From: Magnolia sinica | Lineage: Eukaryota; Streptophyta; Magnoliopsida; Magnoliales; Magnoliaceae | Direction: 5' to 3' | DNA: 64,000 nucleotides | NCBI RefSeq assembly: GCF_029962835.1 | Contig: NC_080588.1 | Span: 66,488,001-66,552,000, forward strand | Notes under the pieces: generated by a model | Seen by the model: the letters and a program-made list of their open reading frames with translations, nothing else | Database searches by the model: none | What the model was told of the DNA's origin: nothing | Shown: positions 44,401 through 55,914 of the stretch, one piece after another | How positions within the stretch are numbered: position 1 is the first letter of the stretch | Layout of the letters: each line of letters starts with the position of its first letter | Translations under genes and position numbers: made by a program

Positions 44401-46807
44401 ATGTAAAATCATTCTTAAAACCTCTAAAATGATGTGGTGTGGCTCACCTGAGTTTTTGAATGGCTGGATACATGGGTTGTCATTGATTGTGGTGGAGCTC
44501 TTCTGCTGAATGGAGTGGATGGCATATACATAACACTTGAACTTGGGATGGTGGCTGTCCCCATCCCACATTTTTCTTGTAGTGTGACCCACTTGAACTT
44601 GGGATCGCCCTAATTTTTGGGTGCCAAGGAGGACCTGAGGGTCCCAACATGATGGATGGATTGGATTTCATGAACACAGCATGGTGGACCCCACACACTG
44701 TTGTAGATTACCTTAACCTACAAATAAGTGGATCCGACCTCTGATCAAGTATGCATTTGCTAATGAGCAGGACCCGTACAACACCTAGTTTTAGTTCTTG
44801 CTTCTGTTTTTTTGTTTGTGTTTGATTTACTGAATGAGTGGTGAGGATTTTCCAATTAGCATGGCTCATATAAAGTTTCAATGGTCTTGTGTTTGATGCA
44901 TCTTTCTCTTTTTTAACATTGAAACCAGGATGTGTTATTGCCTTGGGTGATCTGGTATATGAACCACCAAGAGATGGTCCCACATTGTGGGAGATCGGTA
45001 TCCCTGATCGTTCTGCAGCTGAGTTCTACGTTCCTGATCCTAATCCTATGTATGTTAACAAACTCTACATTAATCATCCTGACAAGTAAGTTCTGATCCT
45101 TTCCCTCCACTGTTTGATCCTTGAATCTTGGTTTTGATTTGTACATTACAATATTGCAATTTGGAATAAAAACTGTCCACTTAGGCTGCCTTTGGCTGTT
45201 CAATCCAATTGAATTGTGATAGCTCCTTTCATGATAATTGAGCCTCCAAATTTCAATTACTACTGTTGTTTCAAGTCCTGACTTGAAATTCAAGGGACTG
45301 CAATCAGGGGTTGGTTGTCATTGTGAAATAAAGCAGGTGCAGACCCCACTTGGGTTATCTTCCCTGTAATGAATTGAATTGCAATTCAGTTCAATTGAGC
45401 ATCCAAACGGGCCTATTGTTGTCACTCGTTAGTATATGGGTTATTTTTGGTGCTTGCATTAGACCACTCCCAACTGCTTTATTGTCGCCTCATTTCATTA
45501 CAGTAGTAATACCTTCAATTTCTCTCAGCAGGTTTAGGCAGTATGGTTTGTGGGAGAGGTATGCTGATTTATATCCCAACAATGATCTTGTCTACACCGT
45601 TGGTGTAAGTGATTATCGAAGAGATTGGTTCTATGCACAGGTCACTAGGTGTGATTCCTCTAACCATCTTTCAGTTACAAAATTTCAAAGAATCCATTAG
45701 CACATTGAATATTTTTCGAAATGTATTTTTTTGGCCATCAATACGATATGCCACATCATGGTTTGGAAGAGGAAAACTCCACAATTTCCCCTTCTCTACA
45801 CTGATTTGGCCCAGTATATGATCACACAATTCGCAAAAGCAATTCAGATGGATTTGAATTAAACTCACTTGATTTGTTAATATTTCATGGCTGGCCAAAC
45901 ACAGCCGCCACCCAAATTTATGAATGAGATGACTCGGTCTGTAAACTCCAGGCATGCAAACAGGCTGTTCTTTCGAGTGCATGTTCACATAACGAGCACT
46001 CGTGTTTGCACATGCCATATGTGAACTTATTGCATTTGTGATTTTGGATCATGTGAATGTAGTTATAACAATGATTATATGTTTACATTGCAGGAAGAAA
46101 GATGATAAATCATACCAAGCAACCACATGGCAGATAAAATTCACACTCGACACCGTCGTCCAAAGCGGGACGTATAAATTGCGATTGGCGATTGCATCGG
46201 CTACACTATCTGAATTGCAAGTATGTAGATAAATATAATCTGAGTTGCTTTTGGATTTACAAGTGAATTGAATTTTAAACCTTCAGTGTAATCATGTATT
46301 GAGGTGACTAGCCTCAAACTAGACTAGTAATCACAATTAAAATTGATAGTGCACCCAAACACACACTTAAGTCATCTCTTGCACTGATCATAGACAGTTA
46401 TATGGGATTATCCTCATCACACTATATGAATATGGATTATCTTTCACACTGATTTTAAAGAGGAGAAAATCAAAGCTGTCCAATGTATTATCCTTTGTAT
46501 CATACTAATTTGATTCATGTTTTTGGCACAGGTTCGATTCAATGACCCAAAAGCCTATCGGCCTCACTTTACAACTGGACTATTTGGCAGGGACAACTCG
46601 ATCGCCAGACATGGGATTCATGGGCTCTACTGGCTGTTCAATGTCAACATACCGAGCTACCTGCTTGTGGGGGGAGGCAATACAATCTTTCTTACTCAGC
46701 CGAGAAGCTGGAGTCCCTTCCAAGGGATCATGTACGATTACATCCGATTAGAAGGGCCTGCTGATCCTTATTCGAATAAGGAAAAATCATCTCACATTTT
46801 GTACTAG
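37017..46807 (+). CDS. Rhamnogalacturonate lyase copy C (PL4), complete, secreted form
   Basis: Exons: 37017-37139, 38163-38335, 39416-39535, 39736-39855, 40460-40601, 40782-40952, 41154-41309, 42762-42868, 43400-43490, 43838-43979, 44929-45085, 45532-45648, 46094-46220, 46532-46807 (TAG). The total is 2022 nt, 673 residues. Residues 1 to about 28 form a hydrophobic signal peptide (YFEFLSLFYIGFTLAF...), so the enzyme should enter the secretory pathway and act on wall pectin. The PL4 catalytic domain follows (about 30-335; tentative catalytic Lys174 in IAFKLR, His243 in KVHGWI). A fibronectin-III-like domain (about 372-447) and a carbohydrate-binding-like domain (about 450-660, [12 protein letters not shown] near 608) complete it. 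Length and domain order are typical of plant family members. All junctions are GT-AG with matching phases and no stops. Intron MITEs not present in B lie at 38653, 42103 and 42924. Confidence 0.92.
37495..37830 (-). pseudogene. Fossil copia pol remnant in intron 1 of copy C
   Basis: The sequence is homologous to about 8950-9250 of copy B (CTACATAAACTAACTGAC(T/C)ACACTGAC, GAAACAAGATCATTAAGAG), itself part of a minus-strand copia RT/RNase H remnant. It is shorter and more decayed here. Its presence in both introns places it before the B/C duplication. Confidence 0.65.
38343..38404. repeat. (CT)31 microsatellite beside a splice donor in copy C
   Basis: 62 bases of CT start 7 bases after the end of exon 2, against 20 bases at the same locus in copy B. 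Confidence 0.95.
38645..39325. mobile_element. hAT-type MITE in intron 2 of copy C (element 38653-39317)
   Basis: 665 bp, terminal inverted repeats TAGGGGTGCACA / TGTGCACCCCTA, perfect 8-bp duplication ATCAAGGC (38645-38652, 39318-39325). Copy B has the exact empty site at 10245-10252 (CATGCCATCAAGGCACTTG). The interior is GGTTCGGTTCC-rich inverted halves, as in the relative at 25492-26063, with an AT-rich middle. Confidence 0.95.
42095..42486. mobile_element. hAT-type MITE, GTAACGGC family, first copy (element 42103-42478)
   Basis: 376 bp, left end CATGGTGTGCTATAAAAGCC, right end GGAATACATTG. Flanks ATGAAGAC (42095-42102) and ATGAATAC (42479-42486) match in 7 of 8. The empty site is in copy B at 15690-15697 (GGTATGAAGACTCAGCC). 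The interior is rich in GGCCGTAACGGCC-like words. Confidence 0.8.
42924..43270. mobile_element. hAT-type MITE, GTAACGGC family, second copy
   Basis: 347 bp, from CATGGTGTGCCCCAAACG to TTACGGAACACCTTG. Shared interior with the copy at 42103-42478 includes GGCAAC(C/T)GTTATATGTTA and AAAAAATGACCCATAATT. It is inserted in a (TATG)n stretch, so the target duplication is obscured. It is absent from copy B (16130-16155). Confidence 0.8.
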
Positions 46808-46984
46808 GTATATAATATCGCTGTGCTAACAGCCAAAATCTTAGTACTGTCAAAGGACATGATCAGAGTTAAATATAGTGATTGATTGATATCTAGGGTT
46901 CTATAATTATCAGTCAGATTATACGTCTGTCTCTCTGGCCACTATCATGGATGGTCCACAGTTAAATATTAATGCTGTAAAGAG
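46808..46984 (+). other. 3' flank of copy C
   Basis: It aligns with 19759-19924 behind copy B and ends at the same junction (TAATGCTGTAAAGAGTAGTAC) with the LINE block. Confidence 0.5.
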
Positions 46985-47959
46985 TAGTACCTTTCCGAGA
47001 TCTTTCCATAGAATAGAGCTTCCCGCAGGAATGTTGCCAAATCTTCTGAGGTATTTGGCCGAGAGCAACCTTGCCTAGAGAGATTTAATCCGAAATGCTA
47101 GCATGACATCCTTTAATCTCCCAATCCCCAGCCTTCACTCAGCAACCGGATGAGAAATTCTAGCCCACTGGACCCAATGCCTTTTCCTCTCCCCTTCTGA
47201 AGTGCCCGAAAAGAATCCATCAAAAGCTGATTCCATATTTTTGCAGATCACTTTGGGAATGTTGGAAGCTGCCAATGTATGCATTGGATAGCTTGAAAGT
47301 ATGTGCTTGATCAACACGGTTTTCCCTGTTTGATTCAGGAGTCTCCCTCTCCAGCCAGCTGCCTTAGAAGTGATCTTCTGCATCATCGGAAGGCAACCCT
47401 AAGTTTTCCTTTGACAAGAGGGTCCCCCAGATAGATGAGTGGTAGCTTGGCTTGTTTGAATCCTGTAAGCTGGCCAATTGTCTGTCCTCTTGCAGCTGTC
47501 TTCCTTTTTGGAAGAACGAAACAGCTCATAGAGGAGTTGAATTTTTGGCCAGAAGCTCACTCATACTTGGATAGGAACGTCATCATCATCTGATTCTAAT
47601 TTAACCTGCCAATCACGAATATAATAGTTGATATGGCGTGCAAGCTCCCTGATTCCCCAGCTTAAGCCTTCTGCTACAAGGATAAATATTGCAGGAGAGA
47701 TTGGATCTCATTGTCTCAGGCCTCTTTGAGGATTGGAAAAAACCAGTCAGTTTGCCAATAATCAATACTGAGAACCAACAGCCCTTTCAGCACCTTTGAG
47801 CTAATTCAATCTACTCATGCTTGGTGCTAAACATACGAAGGGCCTTCTATACATAATCCCATTCAAGAAGATGATAGGCTTTCTCCCTATCAAGTTTGAA
47901 AATGATATTACCCTTGATCTATCATGGATAAAATCCCCTTACTCTTCAGAGATAATGTG
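46985..47959 (-). pseudogene. L1-type LINE fragment 'b', RT half
   Basis: The minus strand shows RT pieces as in fragment 'a': GRLLNQTGKTVLIKHILSSY, AFDGFFSGTSEGERKRHWVQ and the palm region near 47830-47900, with stops. It is interrupted at 47960 by copia 2 and resumes at 53581. The gene-LINE junction is identical to that behind copy B. Confidence 0.8.
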
Positions 47960-47964
47960 GGGGA

Positions 47965-48380
47965 TGATGGGGTTTTTCCTCCTCAATACAGAGGAGAGAT
48001 GGAGCAGCGGGTGAAAAATCGGAATAATTCACCGTACCACTCAATCGGTCGAGTGGGCTTCTCGACCGGTCATGGGTGGCGCTCGACTGGTCGTGGGGCT
48101 CGACTTAAAGTCTAACGACCATCCAATGTTTTTCCTCTGAGGTGCTCGACCAGTCGAGGGAGGTGCTCGACTGGTCGAGGACTCGGCTCGACTAGTCGAA
48201 CTTACGCAGATTTGAATCTAGATCTTGTGCGAACTGTGGAAATCCGTGACCTTTCGCAACAGGATGCGGAAGGGAGAGTTTCCTAAACTATAAATAGGGG
48301 TGCCTAGGGCTTTTTCAGGTAATGCAAGAGGGTTTCCTAAAGCTTTGTAAGGGCTTGCTAAAGGGTTTAGGGCTATCAAA

Positions 48381-48427
<47 letters not shown>

Positions 48428-48767
48428 GCTTGTAGAAGGGAGGTTATGCTCGTGGAGGTGATCTACTGTGCAATCAACATCTCAGCGCTTCTATGTCCTA
48501 GTGATCGGTGAGATCTCTCCATTTTTCTTTTATTCTCTTATTGTTTATCCACTCCTGCATGAGTGAAAAAGGTTGTAATGTTCTACTTCATAGTGGATTG
48601 TTGATCTGGACAAGGTCCCGCGGTTTTTACCTATTTGAGAGTTTTCCATGTAAAAATCTCTTGTGTGGTGTTGTTTGTGCTTTGATTTATTTCATTGCTT
48701 TATTATCTCATAATTTTGGTTTGTTTAGGGAGGCTAGATCCTAAGGTTTAGTGTAAAGCCCCCAACA
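47965..48767 (+). repeat. 5' LTR of copia 2
   Basis: It contains a TATA box (TATAAATA, 48289-48296), an (AG)n tract (about 48385-48422), and upstream of the TATA a run of CTCGACNNGTCGAG-type palindromes (about 48034-48202). Confidence 0.93.
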
Positions 48768-48770
48768 AAG

Positions 48771-48782
48771 TGGAATCAGAGC
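48771..48782 (+). other. Primer-binding site of copia 2
   Basis: TGGAATCAGAGC lies three bases after the 5' LTR. It differs by one base from the initiator tRNA-Met complement TGGTATCAGAGC. Confidence 0.9.
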
Positions 48783-48817
48783 TAAGTTCATTGAATGGGT
48801 AGGATCGGTTTTGAATT

Positions 48818-49560
48818 ATGGAAGGTGGCTCATCAAGGATGATCAATCTCAATGGTTCTAACTAGACCATATGGAAGGCTAAGATGGAGGACTTGCTTTA
48901 TTGTGAGGACCTATACTCTCCAATTTTAAGCATATCAGCAAAATCTAAAGATATGTCTGATGATGATTGGAAGAAGATGGACCGAAAGGCGGTGGGGTTT
49001 ATTAGACAATGGTTGAATGATTTCGTATTCCACCATATGTCTACAGACACCTCAGCCACTAGCCTATGGCTGAAATTGCAAGGGCTGTATGAGAGGAAGA
49101 CAACCGGTAATAAAATCTTCCTGATAAGACGACTTGTGAATCTCAAGTTCAAAGATGGTGGTTCTGTGGCCGAGCACATGAATGAGGTCAGCAATATAGT
49201 GAACCAGCTCTCCGCTATGAAGATGGTCCTGGATGATGAATTACAGGCTTTGCTATTGCTTAGTTCATTGCCTAACTGTTGGGAGACATTTGTGGTGTTC
49301 CTAAGTAACTTCGCGCCAGACGGAAAGATTTCCATGGAATAGGTAACCAGTTTTCTCTTTAATGAGGAGACAAGGAAGAAGTCTTAGGGGTCTACTAGTA
49401 AGAGGCCCTTGTGACATAGGAACGGGGGAGAGAAAAGAACAGGAAGGGCGGGAAGGCCCGGGATAAATCAAGAGGTAAGTCGAGTACCAGGAAGGATGTT
49501 GAATGCTGGAATTGTGGCAAGAAGGGCCACTATAAGCATAAATGTTGTAAGAATAAGAAC
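48818..49560 (+). pseudogene. copia 2 gag with zinc knuckle
   Basis: The frame from ATG 48818 shows MEDLLYCEDL, MSDDDWKKMDRKAVGFIRQW, LWLKLQGLYERKT, LVNLKFKDGGSVAEHMNEV and LLLLSSLPNCWETFVVFLSN. The CCHC knuckle CWNCGKKGHYKHKC is at 49504-49545. Stops at 48863-48865 (TAG for an expected Trp) and 49340-49342 (TAG for Gln) break it. Confidence 0.9.
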
Positions 49561-50200
49561 AACATGAAAGGAAAAGGAAAGGATAAGGAAGATGAATCAG
49601 ATTCCATTGTCGTCGCTTCAGATGGTGACGTTGTAGTTATTCTCTCAGCAGATCATGATGTTTGTCTCATGGCTACGAATCAGGACACCGATTGGGTGAT
49701 AGACTCTGGAGCCTCGTTTCATGTTACTCCAGGCAGGGACTTCTTCACAAGCTATAAGTCAGGTAACTATGTGATCGTGAAGATGAGAAATTTTAGCGTA
49801 TCGAAGATCGTAGGGTCGGTGATATTTGTGTGAAGACCGATGTGTGCTGCACATTGGTTCTCAGGAATGTGAGGCACATTCTAGGCCTTCGCCTCAACTT
49901 GATGTCGACGGGAAGGTTGGATGATGATGGCTATGAAAGCCAGTTTACTGGTGAGCGCTGGAAGCTTATCAAGGGTTCGTTGATCGTAGCTAGAGGAAAG
50001 AAGTGTTGCACCCTTTACAAGGTAAGTGTTAGTGTGTGCAAGGGTGAGTTGAACACAGCGGAAGATTCAGCTATTGACATGTGGTACAGGCGTATAGGCC
50101 ACATGAGTGAAAAAGGGCTTCATGTACTAGCGAGGAAGCGGCTCCTTTCAAACGTAACAGGTATACCTCTCAAAACCTGTTTAATAGGGAAATAATATAG
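49561..50200 (+). pseudogene. copia 2 protease and gag-pre-integrase
   Basis: The protease motif DWVIDSGASFHVT (from 49690) keeps the catalytic Asp-Ser-Gly. After a frame change come VRHILGLRLNLMSTGRLDDD and MWYRRIGHMSEKGLHVLARK, the gag-pre-integrase with its His. One frameshift lies near 49830 (TGTGTGAAG). Confidence 0.88.
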
Positions 50201-51050
50201 AGTTTCATTTGTTAAATCTGTTTCTCATGTTAATAAAGTGCATACATTAGATTTGGTTTATTATGATGTTTGTGGTCTTATGAGGACAAAAACCTTAGGT
50301 GGGGCATCGTATTTTGTTATTTTTATAGATGATGCATCTAGGAGGGTATGAGTTAGGGTATGAGTTTACTCTTTGAAATCCAAGGACGAAGTCTTTTGTG
50401 TGTTTAAATTGTTTCATGCTATAGTTGAGAGAGAGAGACAAGTAGATCATTGAAGTGCACCAGCACTGACAATGGTGGTAAATACATTAACGACTTTCAT
50501 GAGTATTGTAAATCTCTGGGTATATGGCATGAACAGACGGTTCTTAAGACCCCCTAACATAATGGTGTGGCTGAGCGAATGAATCGCACCATTGTAGAGA
50601 GAATCAGATGTATGTTATCCCATGCGAAATTGCCCAAGACGTTCTGGGGAGAAGCAATGCACGGAGCGATGTATCTGATAAACAAGTCTCCATTAGTCTC
50701 GTTGAATAGTGAAGTGCCTAAGAAAGTGTGGACTGGATATGATCCATTGAACAGTCATTTCAGGGTGTTTGGAGTATCCGTTTACGTACTAAAGGATGAG
50801 AGGTCCAAGCTCGATATGAAGATCAGACATTGTGTGTTCTTGGGGTACAGTGATGAAAAGTTCGGTTACAGATTGTGGGATCCGACCGAGAAGAAGCTCG
50901 TCAGGAGCAGAGATGTGGTTTTCTTTGAATATCAGTGTATAGAAGACATTGGTAAGCAAGAGAAGAACCAGCCTAGTTCAGGTGAGTTAGAGGACATGGA
51001 TCCGATTATTCCTCCTGTAGTGCCTGATGACAAGGGAGTACAGTAAGGTA
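50201..51050 (+). pseudogene. copia 2 integrase
   Basis: Readable pieces are DLVYYDVCGLMRTKTLGGAS and FVIFIDDASRR, then TPQHNGVAER with its Gln codon now TAA. NRTIVERIRCMLSHAKLPKT and FWGEAMHGAMYLINKSP (50567-51046) follow, then the C-terminal FRVFGVSVYVLKDERSKLD and CVFLGYSDEKFGYRLWDP. Frameshifts lie near 50350 and 50440. Confidence 0.88.
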
Positions 51051-51990
51051 TAGAGGATGAGGAAGTTCTTTCAAAAGATGGACCAGGGGAGTAGCCCCCA
51101 CTTGATCCACCTGTTGAGCCACAGGTGAGGAGGTCATTTAGGGACAGACACCTGTTCAAGAGGTACTCATCACATGAGTACATTATACTGACTGATGGGG
51201 GAGAGCCAAAAGATTATTTTAAGGCCCTAGCCAACGAGCATAAGGGGGAGTGATTGAAAGCTATGCAAGAGGAGATGAAATTCTTGTATAAGAATCACAC
51301 TTATGATATAGTGAAATTGCCTAAGGGCAAGAAAGCTTTGATCAACAAGTGAATGTTCAGAAAGAAGGTTGAGCAGAAGGATTCACAGCCAAGGTTTAAG
51401 GCCAGACTTGTGGTGAAAGGGTTTGGTCAGAGGAAAGGCATAGACTTCAAGAAGATATTCTCACCAGTGGTGAAGATGATATCCATACGGGTGTTGCTTG
51501 GGTTGACGGCTAGCATGGATCTGGAGATAGAGCAGTTAGATGTTAAAATTGCCTTCCTCCATGGTGACGTGGAAGAAGAGATCTACATGCACCAACCAGA
51601 GGGGTTCAGAGTTAAGGGCAAAGAGCATATGGTGTGTAGGATGAGGAAGAGCTTGTATGAGCTGAAACAAGCTCCACGGCAATGGTACAAGAAGTTTGAC
51701 TCGTTTATATTAAAATATGGGTATGATAAAACAGAGTCGGACCACTGTGTGTTCACGCGCAAGTTCTCAGATGGTGATTTCTTAGTTCTATTGTTATACG
51801 TTGATGACATGCTCATCATGGGAAAAGACATTAAGAAGATCGACAGGCTGAAATAGGAGTTGGGCAAGTCGTTTGCGATAAAAGACTTGGACCCGGCTAA
51901 ACAAATCCTAGGAATGGAGATAACCCGTGACAGAAATAGGAAGCTTTGGCTGTCATAAGAGTGATATATTGAGAAAGTCCTAGAGTAGTT
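51051..51990 (+). pseudogene. copia 2 reverse transcriptase
   Basis: The open part at 51353-51856 reads RLVVKGFGQRKGIDFKKIFS, EQLDVKIAFLHGDVEEEIYM and SLYELKQAPRQWYKKFDSF. The catalytic YVDDM is at 51797-51811. The first catalytic Asp, in LDVK, is retained. Stops at 51346-51351 (TGA for Trp), 51854-51856 (TAG) and 51957-51964 (TAA, TGA) interrupt the frame. Confidence 0.9.
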
Positions 51991-52770
51991 CAATATGAAT
52001 GCAGCGAAGTCGGTCAGTACTCCACTGGATGGTCACTTCAGATTGAGCGACAGACAGTGTCCCAAGACGAAGGCAGAGGTAGAAGAGATGCAGAAGATAC
52101 CCTATGTGTTAGCTGTAGGAAGTTTGATATATGCTATGGTGTGTATACGCCCAGACATAGCATATGCGGTTGGTGTTATCAGCCAGTATCTTGCCAATCC
52201 TGGTAAAGAGCATTAGGCAGTGATGAAATAGATACTGCGGTATCTAACAGGCTCATCCAGGTTGAGCCTATGCTATGGTGGCGAAAAACCTATGTCAGAG
52301 GGCTACACAGATGCAGATATGGCAAGTAACATAGACTTCAAGAAGTTTACATTAGGGTTCATGTTCATGTTTGCAGGGGGAGTGGTTTCTTGGCAGAGCA
52401 AGTTACAGAAGGTCGTAGCATTATCGACGACAGAGGCCGAGTACATTGCAGTCACAGAGGCATGTAAAGAGATGCTTTGGATGAAGAGGTTTCTACAAGA
52501 ACTTAGCCTGAAGTAAGAGCGACACGCGGTCTATTGTGATAGCCAAAGTGCTATACACTTGAGCAAGAATCCAAGTTAGCACTCCAAGTCGAAGCACATA
52601 GAGATTCGGTATCACTGGATCAGGGATACTTTGGAACAGAAGGTGTTACAGCTTGAAAAGGTCCACACGGACGATAATGGGTCAGACATGATGACCAAGG
52701 CTTTGCTCAAGGGCAAGTTTGAGATTTGTAGAAACCTGACTGGCTTGAAGAAGGTGAATTCCTCCTGAGT
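51991..52770 (+). pseudogene. copia 2 RNase H
   Basis: Linker VGSLIYAMVCIRPDIAYAVG, then GYTDADMASNIDFKKFTLGF, SWQSKLQKVVALSTTEAEYI (RNase H signature) and VYCDSQSAIHLSKNPS. The C-terminal KSKHIEIRYHWIRD region ends near 52770. Stops at 52216-ish, 52228, 52514 and 52578 replace Trp or Gln/Tyr codons. Confidence 0.9.
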
Positions 52771-52786
52771 CAGAAAGGGAGAGATT

Positions 52787-53575
52787 TGATGGGATTTTTC
52801 CTCCTCAGTTCAGAGGAGAGATGGAGCAGCGGGTGAAAAATCGGAGTAATTCACCACGCTGCTCAACCGGTCGAGTGGGCTTCTCGACTGATCGTGGGTG
52901 GCGCTCGACTTGTCGAGTGGGGCTCGACTCAAAGTCCAATGACCATCCAATGTTTTTCCTCCAAGGTGCTCGACCAGTCGAGGGAGGTGCTCGACCGGTC
53001 GAGGACTTAGCTCGACTAGTCGAACTTACGCAGATTTGAGTCCGAATCTTGTGCAAACTGCGAAAATCCGAGGCCTTTCGCAATAGGATGCGGAAGGGAG
53101 TTTCCTAAACTATAAATAGGGGTGCCTAATGCTTTTCTAGGTAATACAAGAGGGTTTTCTAAAGCTTTGAAAGGGTTTACTAAAGGGTTTAGGGTTATGA
53201 AAGGTGTGTGAGAGAGAGAGAAAGAGAGAGATGAAACTTGTAGAAGGGAGGTTATGCTCGTGGAGATGATCTACTGTGCAATCAACATCTCAGCGCTTTT
53301 ATGTCCTCGTGATCGGTAAGATCTCTCTATTTTTCTTTTATTCTCTTATTATTTATCCACTTCTACTTGAGTGAAGAAGGTTGTAACATTCTACTTCATA
53401 GTGGATTGTTAATCTGGACGAGGTCCCATGGTTTTTACCTCTTTGAGGGTTTTCCACGTAAAAATCTCTTATGTGGTGTGGTTTGTGCTTTGATTTATTT
53501 CATTGCTTTATTATCCCATAATTCTGGTTTGTTTAGGGAGGCTAGATCCTAAGGTTTTGTGCAAGACCCTCAACA
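52787..53575 (+). repeat. 3' LTR of copia 2
   Basis: 789 bp, with the same order of palindromes (about 52863-53022), TATA and GA-rich tract as the 5' LTR. The GA tract is shorter. A homologous terminal fragment recurs at 59809-60112. Confidence 0.93.
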
Positions 53576-53580
53576 GGGGA

Positions 53581-55077
53581 GAATCTTAGCTAGCCTAGTA
53601 GTGAAAATCTTAGAGAAAATCTTGAAAACACATTTGCACAGGCTGACTGGCTTGAAGTCGAGAAGGCGATCATGACTTTTCTTTTTATGGATAAGATCTA
53701 TAAAAGTACATAAGAAAGATTGAGGAATATGGTTGCCCTTAAAAAAGTCAAATGTCGCGTTGAAGATATCTTTGCTTATGATATCCTAACACGAAGTGAA
53801 GAAGGCCCCTGAGAAACCCTCCGGGCCTGGAGCACCATCTATAAGGATATCGAAGGTAACATCCCTAACTCCTTCACATCCCTAACTCATCCCGAACTCC
53901 TTCGAGCGAGGGGGAGTGGAGGAGCACTCATTCATCAAGAGGATAAGAGATTTTTGTATAATCTTTCAGCCTCCATAGCAATCTCATCAAAAGACTCCAG
54001 ATAAACACCTGATTTGAGCTTAATATTCTTGATTGTGGACCTGTGTTTCTTTTCAATAGCTGAATCATGAAAGAATCTCATATTTCTGTTGCCCTCTTAA
54101 GGCCAGGCATTTCTTGCTTTTTACTTAAAAAAAAAAAAAAAAAATCTTCTTGTAGCCTAGCCTTAGCCAACTTGGCTTTTTCTTAATCTAATCTCCCTAT
54201 CTTCCTCAAATATGGAATTGAGGGAAAACTCAACATAGTTAACCTCTTCTTCTGCTCCTTGTACATTCTTGAAAACATTTCCAAAAGTATTCATATTCCA
54301 TTGTTTGCGTCTAGCCTTCAAATATCTCATTTTTATAAACAATCTATACATGGGGGATGCGACAACCTCTACCTTCCAACTTTCTTTAACCATGGCATGG
54401 AAATCGTCATGCGTAGTCCACATCCTTTAAAATCTAAAAGGCTTAGGATGGTTGTTCAACTCCTCTTCTATCTTGAGTAAGAGGGGGGAGTGATTGGAGT
54501 GCATCTTGGTCAAATGATCAACAGTAAAGAAGGAGAAAGTTCTCAATTCCATTTAGAGTTTATGAAGATCCTATCTAACTTAGCCCGTCTTTGGCTACTA
54601 CTCGCACGATTGTTGCACCACGTGAATTTCAAACCTGAGAAACCCGCATCAAGGAGGCCTGTATCATTGATTGCTTTCACAAAATCCTCCATAGTCCTAC
54701 TGTCCACAGCTGATCCACTTAGGCGATCGTTGATGCACACCGTAACATTAAAATTGCCACAAACTTGCCATAGCCCAAAGATGAACGACTAGCAGATTGC
54801 AATTCTTACCGTAGTTGTATCCTACTTCACCAGTCACAATAAGCATAAATAACTGTAAAAAATACTTCAATTTGGGTGCCATCTAAAAGAACCTTCACTG
54901 TAACATTTTGCCTTGATGAGGCAGTTGTAGTGAACTTGAAAAAGGCTTCTATGTAGGATCCAAAATTTTCCTTTCGCCTCCCTTTCCCAAATGTGCTGCT
55001 GAAACTTGGCTGCAACTATTTAAAGCTGCATCGGCTCTTGGAGTAACAGGATCCCTACCTTATGAGTTTTGAAGTCA
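53581..55077 (-). pseudogene. LINE fragment 'b' resumed, through the endonuclease half
   Basis: It continues the LINE after the GGGGA duplication. On the minus strand the endonuclease region is clear: TGLLDAGFSGLKFTWCNNRA and AKLDRIFINSKWN (54543-54740), then VTVKVLLDGTQIEVFFTVIY (about 54840-54900). An A-run at 54127-54144 is internal. It ends at the solo LTR insertion. It also shows the empty site for copia 1 (54450-54454). Confidence 0.8.
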
Positions 55078-55860
55078 TCTAAGGCCCGTATCCTATACCG
55101 TACCGTTCCGTAAGCTTCTGCGGTTATTCCGATCGAATTTCGGCAACCCTCGACCTGTATCCGATGTTTGTGTGCCACCCTAAGCTGAGTCCTGCATATC
55201 GAAGTCGGCTTGACCTGAAACTTGTACCTTAGCGACCGCGCCGTCGCAGTGGTTCCAACGCTGTGACTTATGCACCGATCCGATACTCGTGCTAGAAGAT
55301 GTGGGCCCACGTTCATTTCGAGGAAAATGCCGTGCATTACAAATTTCGAGGGAATCTCTATAATATGTTCCATCAATCAATTAATCAATCAATCAAGTCA
55401 AGTACACCCCATACCTCAAGTTCAAGCATCCATCCCTCCTTTTTCCATAAGTCAACTCTCTCTCTCCTTACCCATCCCTCTTTTACAAATTTCAAACAAA
55501 ACCTTACCTCTCCATCTCCTTTCCTTACAACCACCACTCCATCCATCCCTTCATCCATTATTTCTATCTCTCTCTCTCTCTCTCATTCTCTAGCAACTTC
55601 CCAAATCCCATGAGAAATATCCAACAACCAAGCTCTCTCCCAAAAACTAAGTGTGGCCCACCCTCTCATCTCACATCTTAACCATTCATTCATCATCTAC
55701 CCCCATCAACATTGAAGGCAAGGAGCTAAGGAGGCTAAGGGATCAAGGAGGAGTGTAATAGGTGGGTGATCCACCGTTGATTCTTATTTTAGGGCCCATT
55801 TGTTGGTGGGACCCTTTTTGATGTATGTGATGTAACCATGAGAGGCCTATAGTGGTGGGG

Positions 55861-55914
<54 letters not shown>

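Larger units (their letters stand above)
47960..53580 (+). mobile_element. Ty1/copia element 2, full length but inactivated, inserted in the LINE
   Basis: The element 47965-53575 (5.6 kb) has perfect 5-bp duplications GGGGA (47960-47964, 53576-53580). The LTRs, 803 and 789 bp, both run TGATGGG...CAACA. A primer-binding site, gag with zinc knuckle, protease, gag-pre-integrase, integrase, reverse transcriptase and RNase H follow in copia order. A polypurine tract (GAAAGGGAGAGATT, about 52773-52786) abuts the 3' LTR. Many in-frame stops interrupt gag-pol. LTR divergence of several percent by eye suggests an old insertion. Confidence 0.93.

Noticed and set aside
48898..49335. 145-codon open frame on the minus strand
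   Set aside because: It is the antisense shadow of the copia 2 gag.
55270..55613. Two overlapping Ser/Pro-rich open frames of about 105 codons
   Set aside because: They lie within the solo LTR in low-complexity TCC/CAT-rich DNA, with no recognisable domain.
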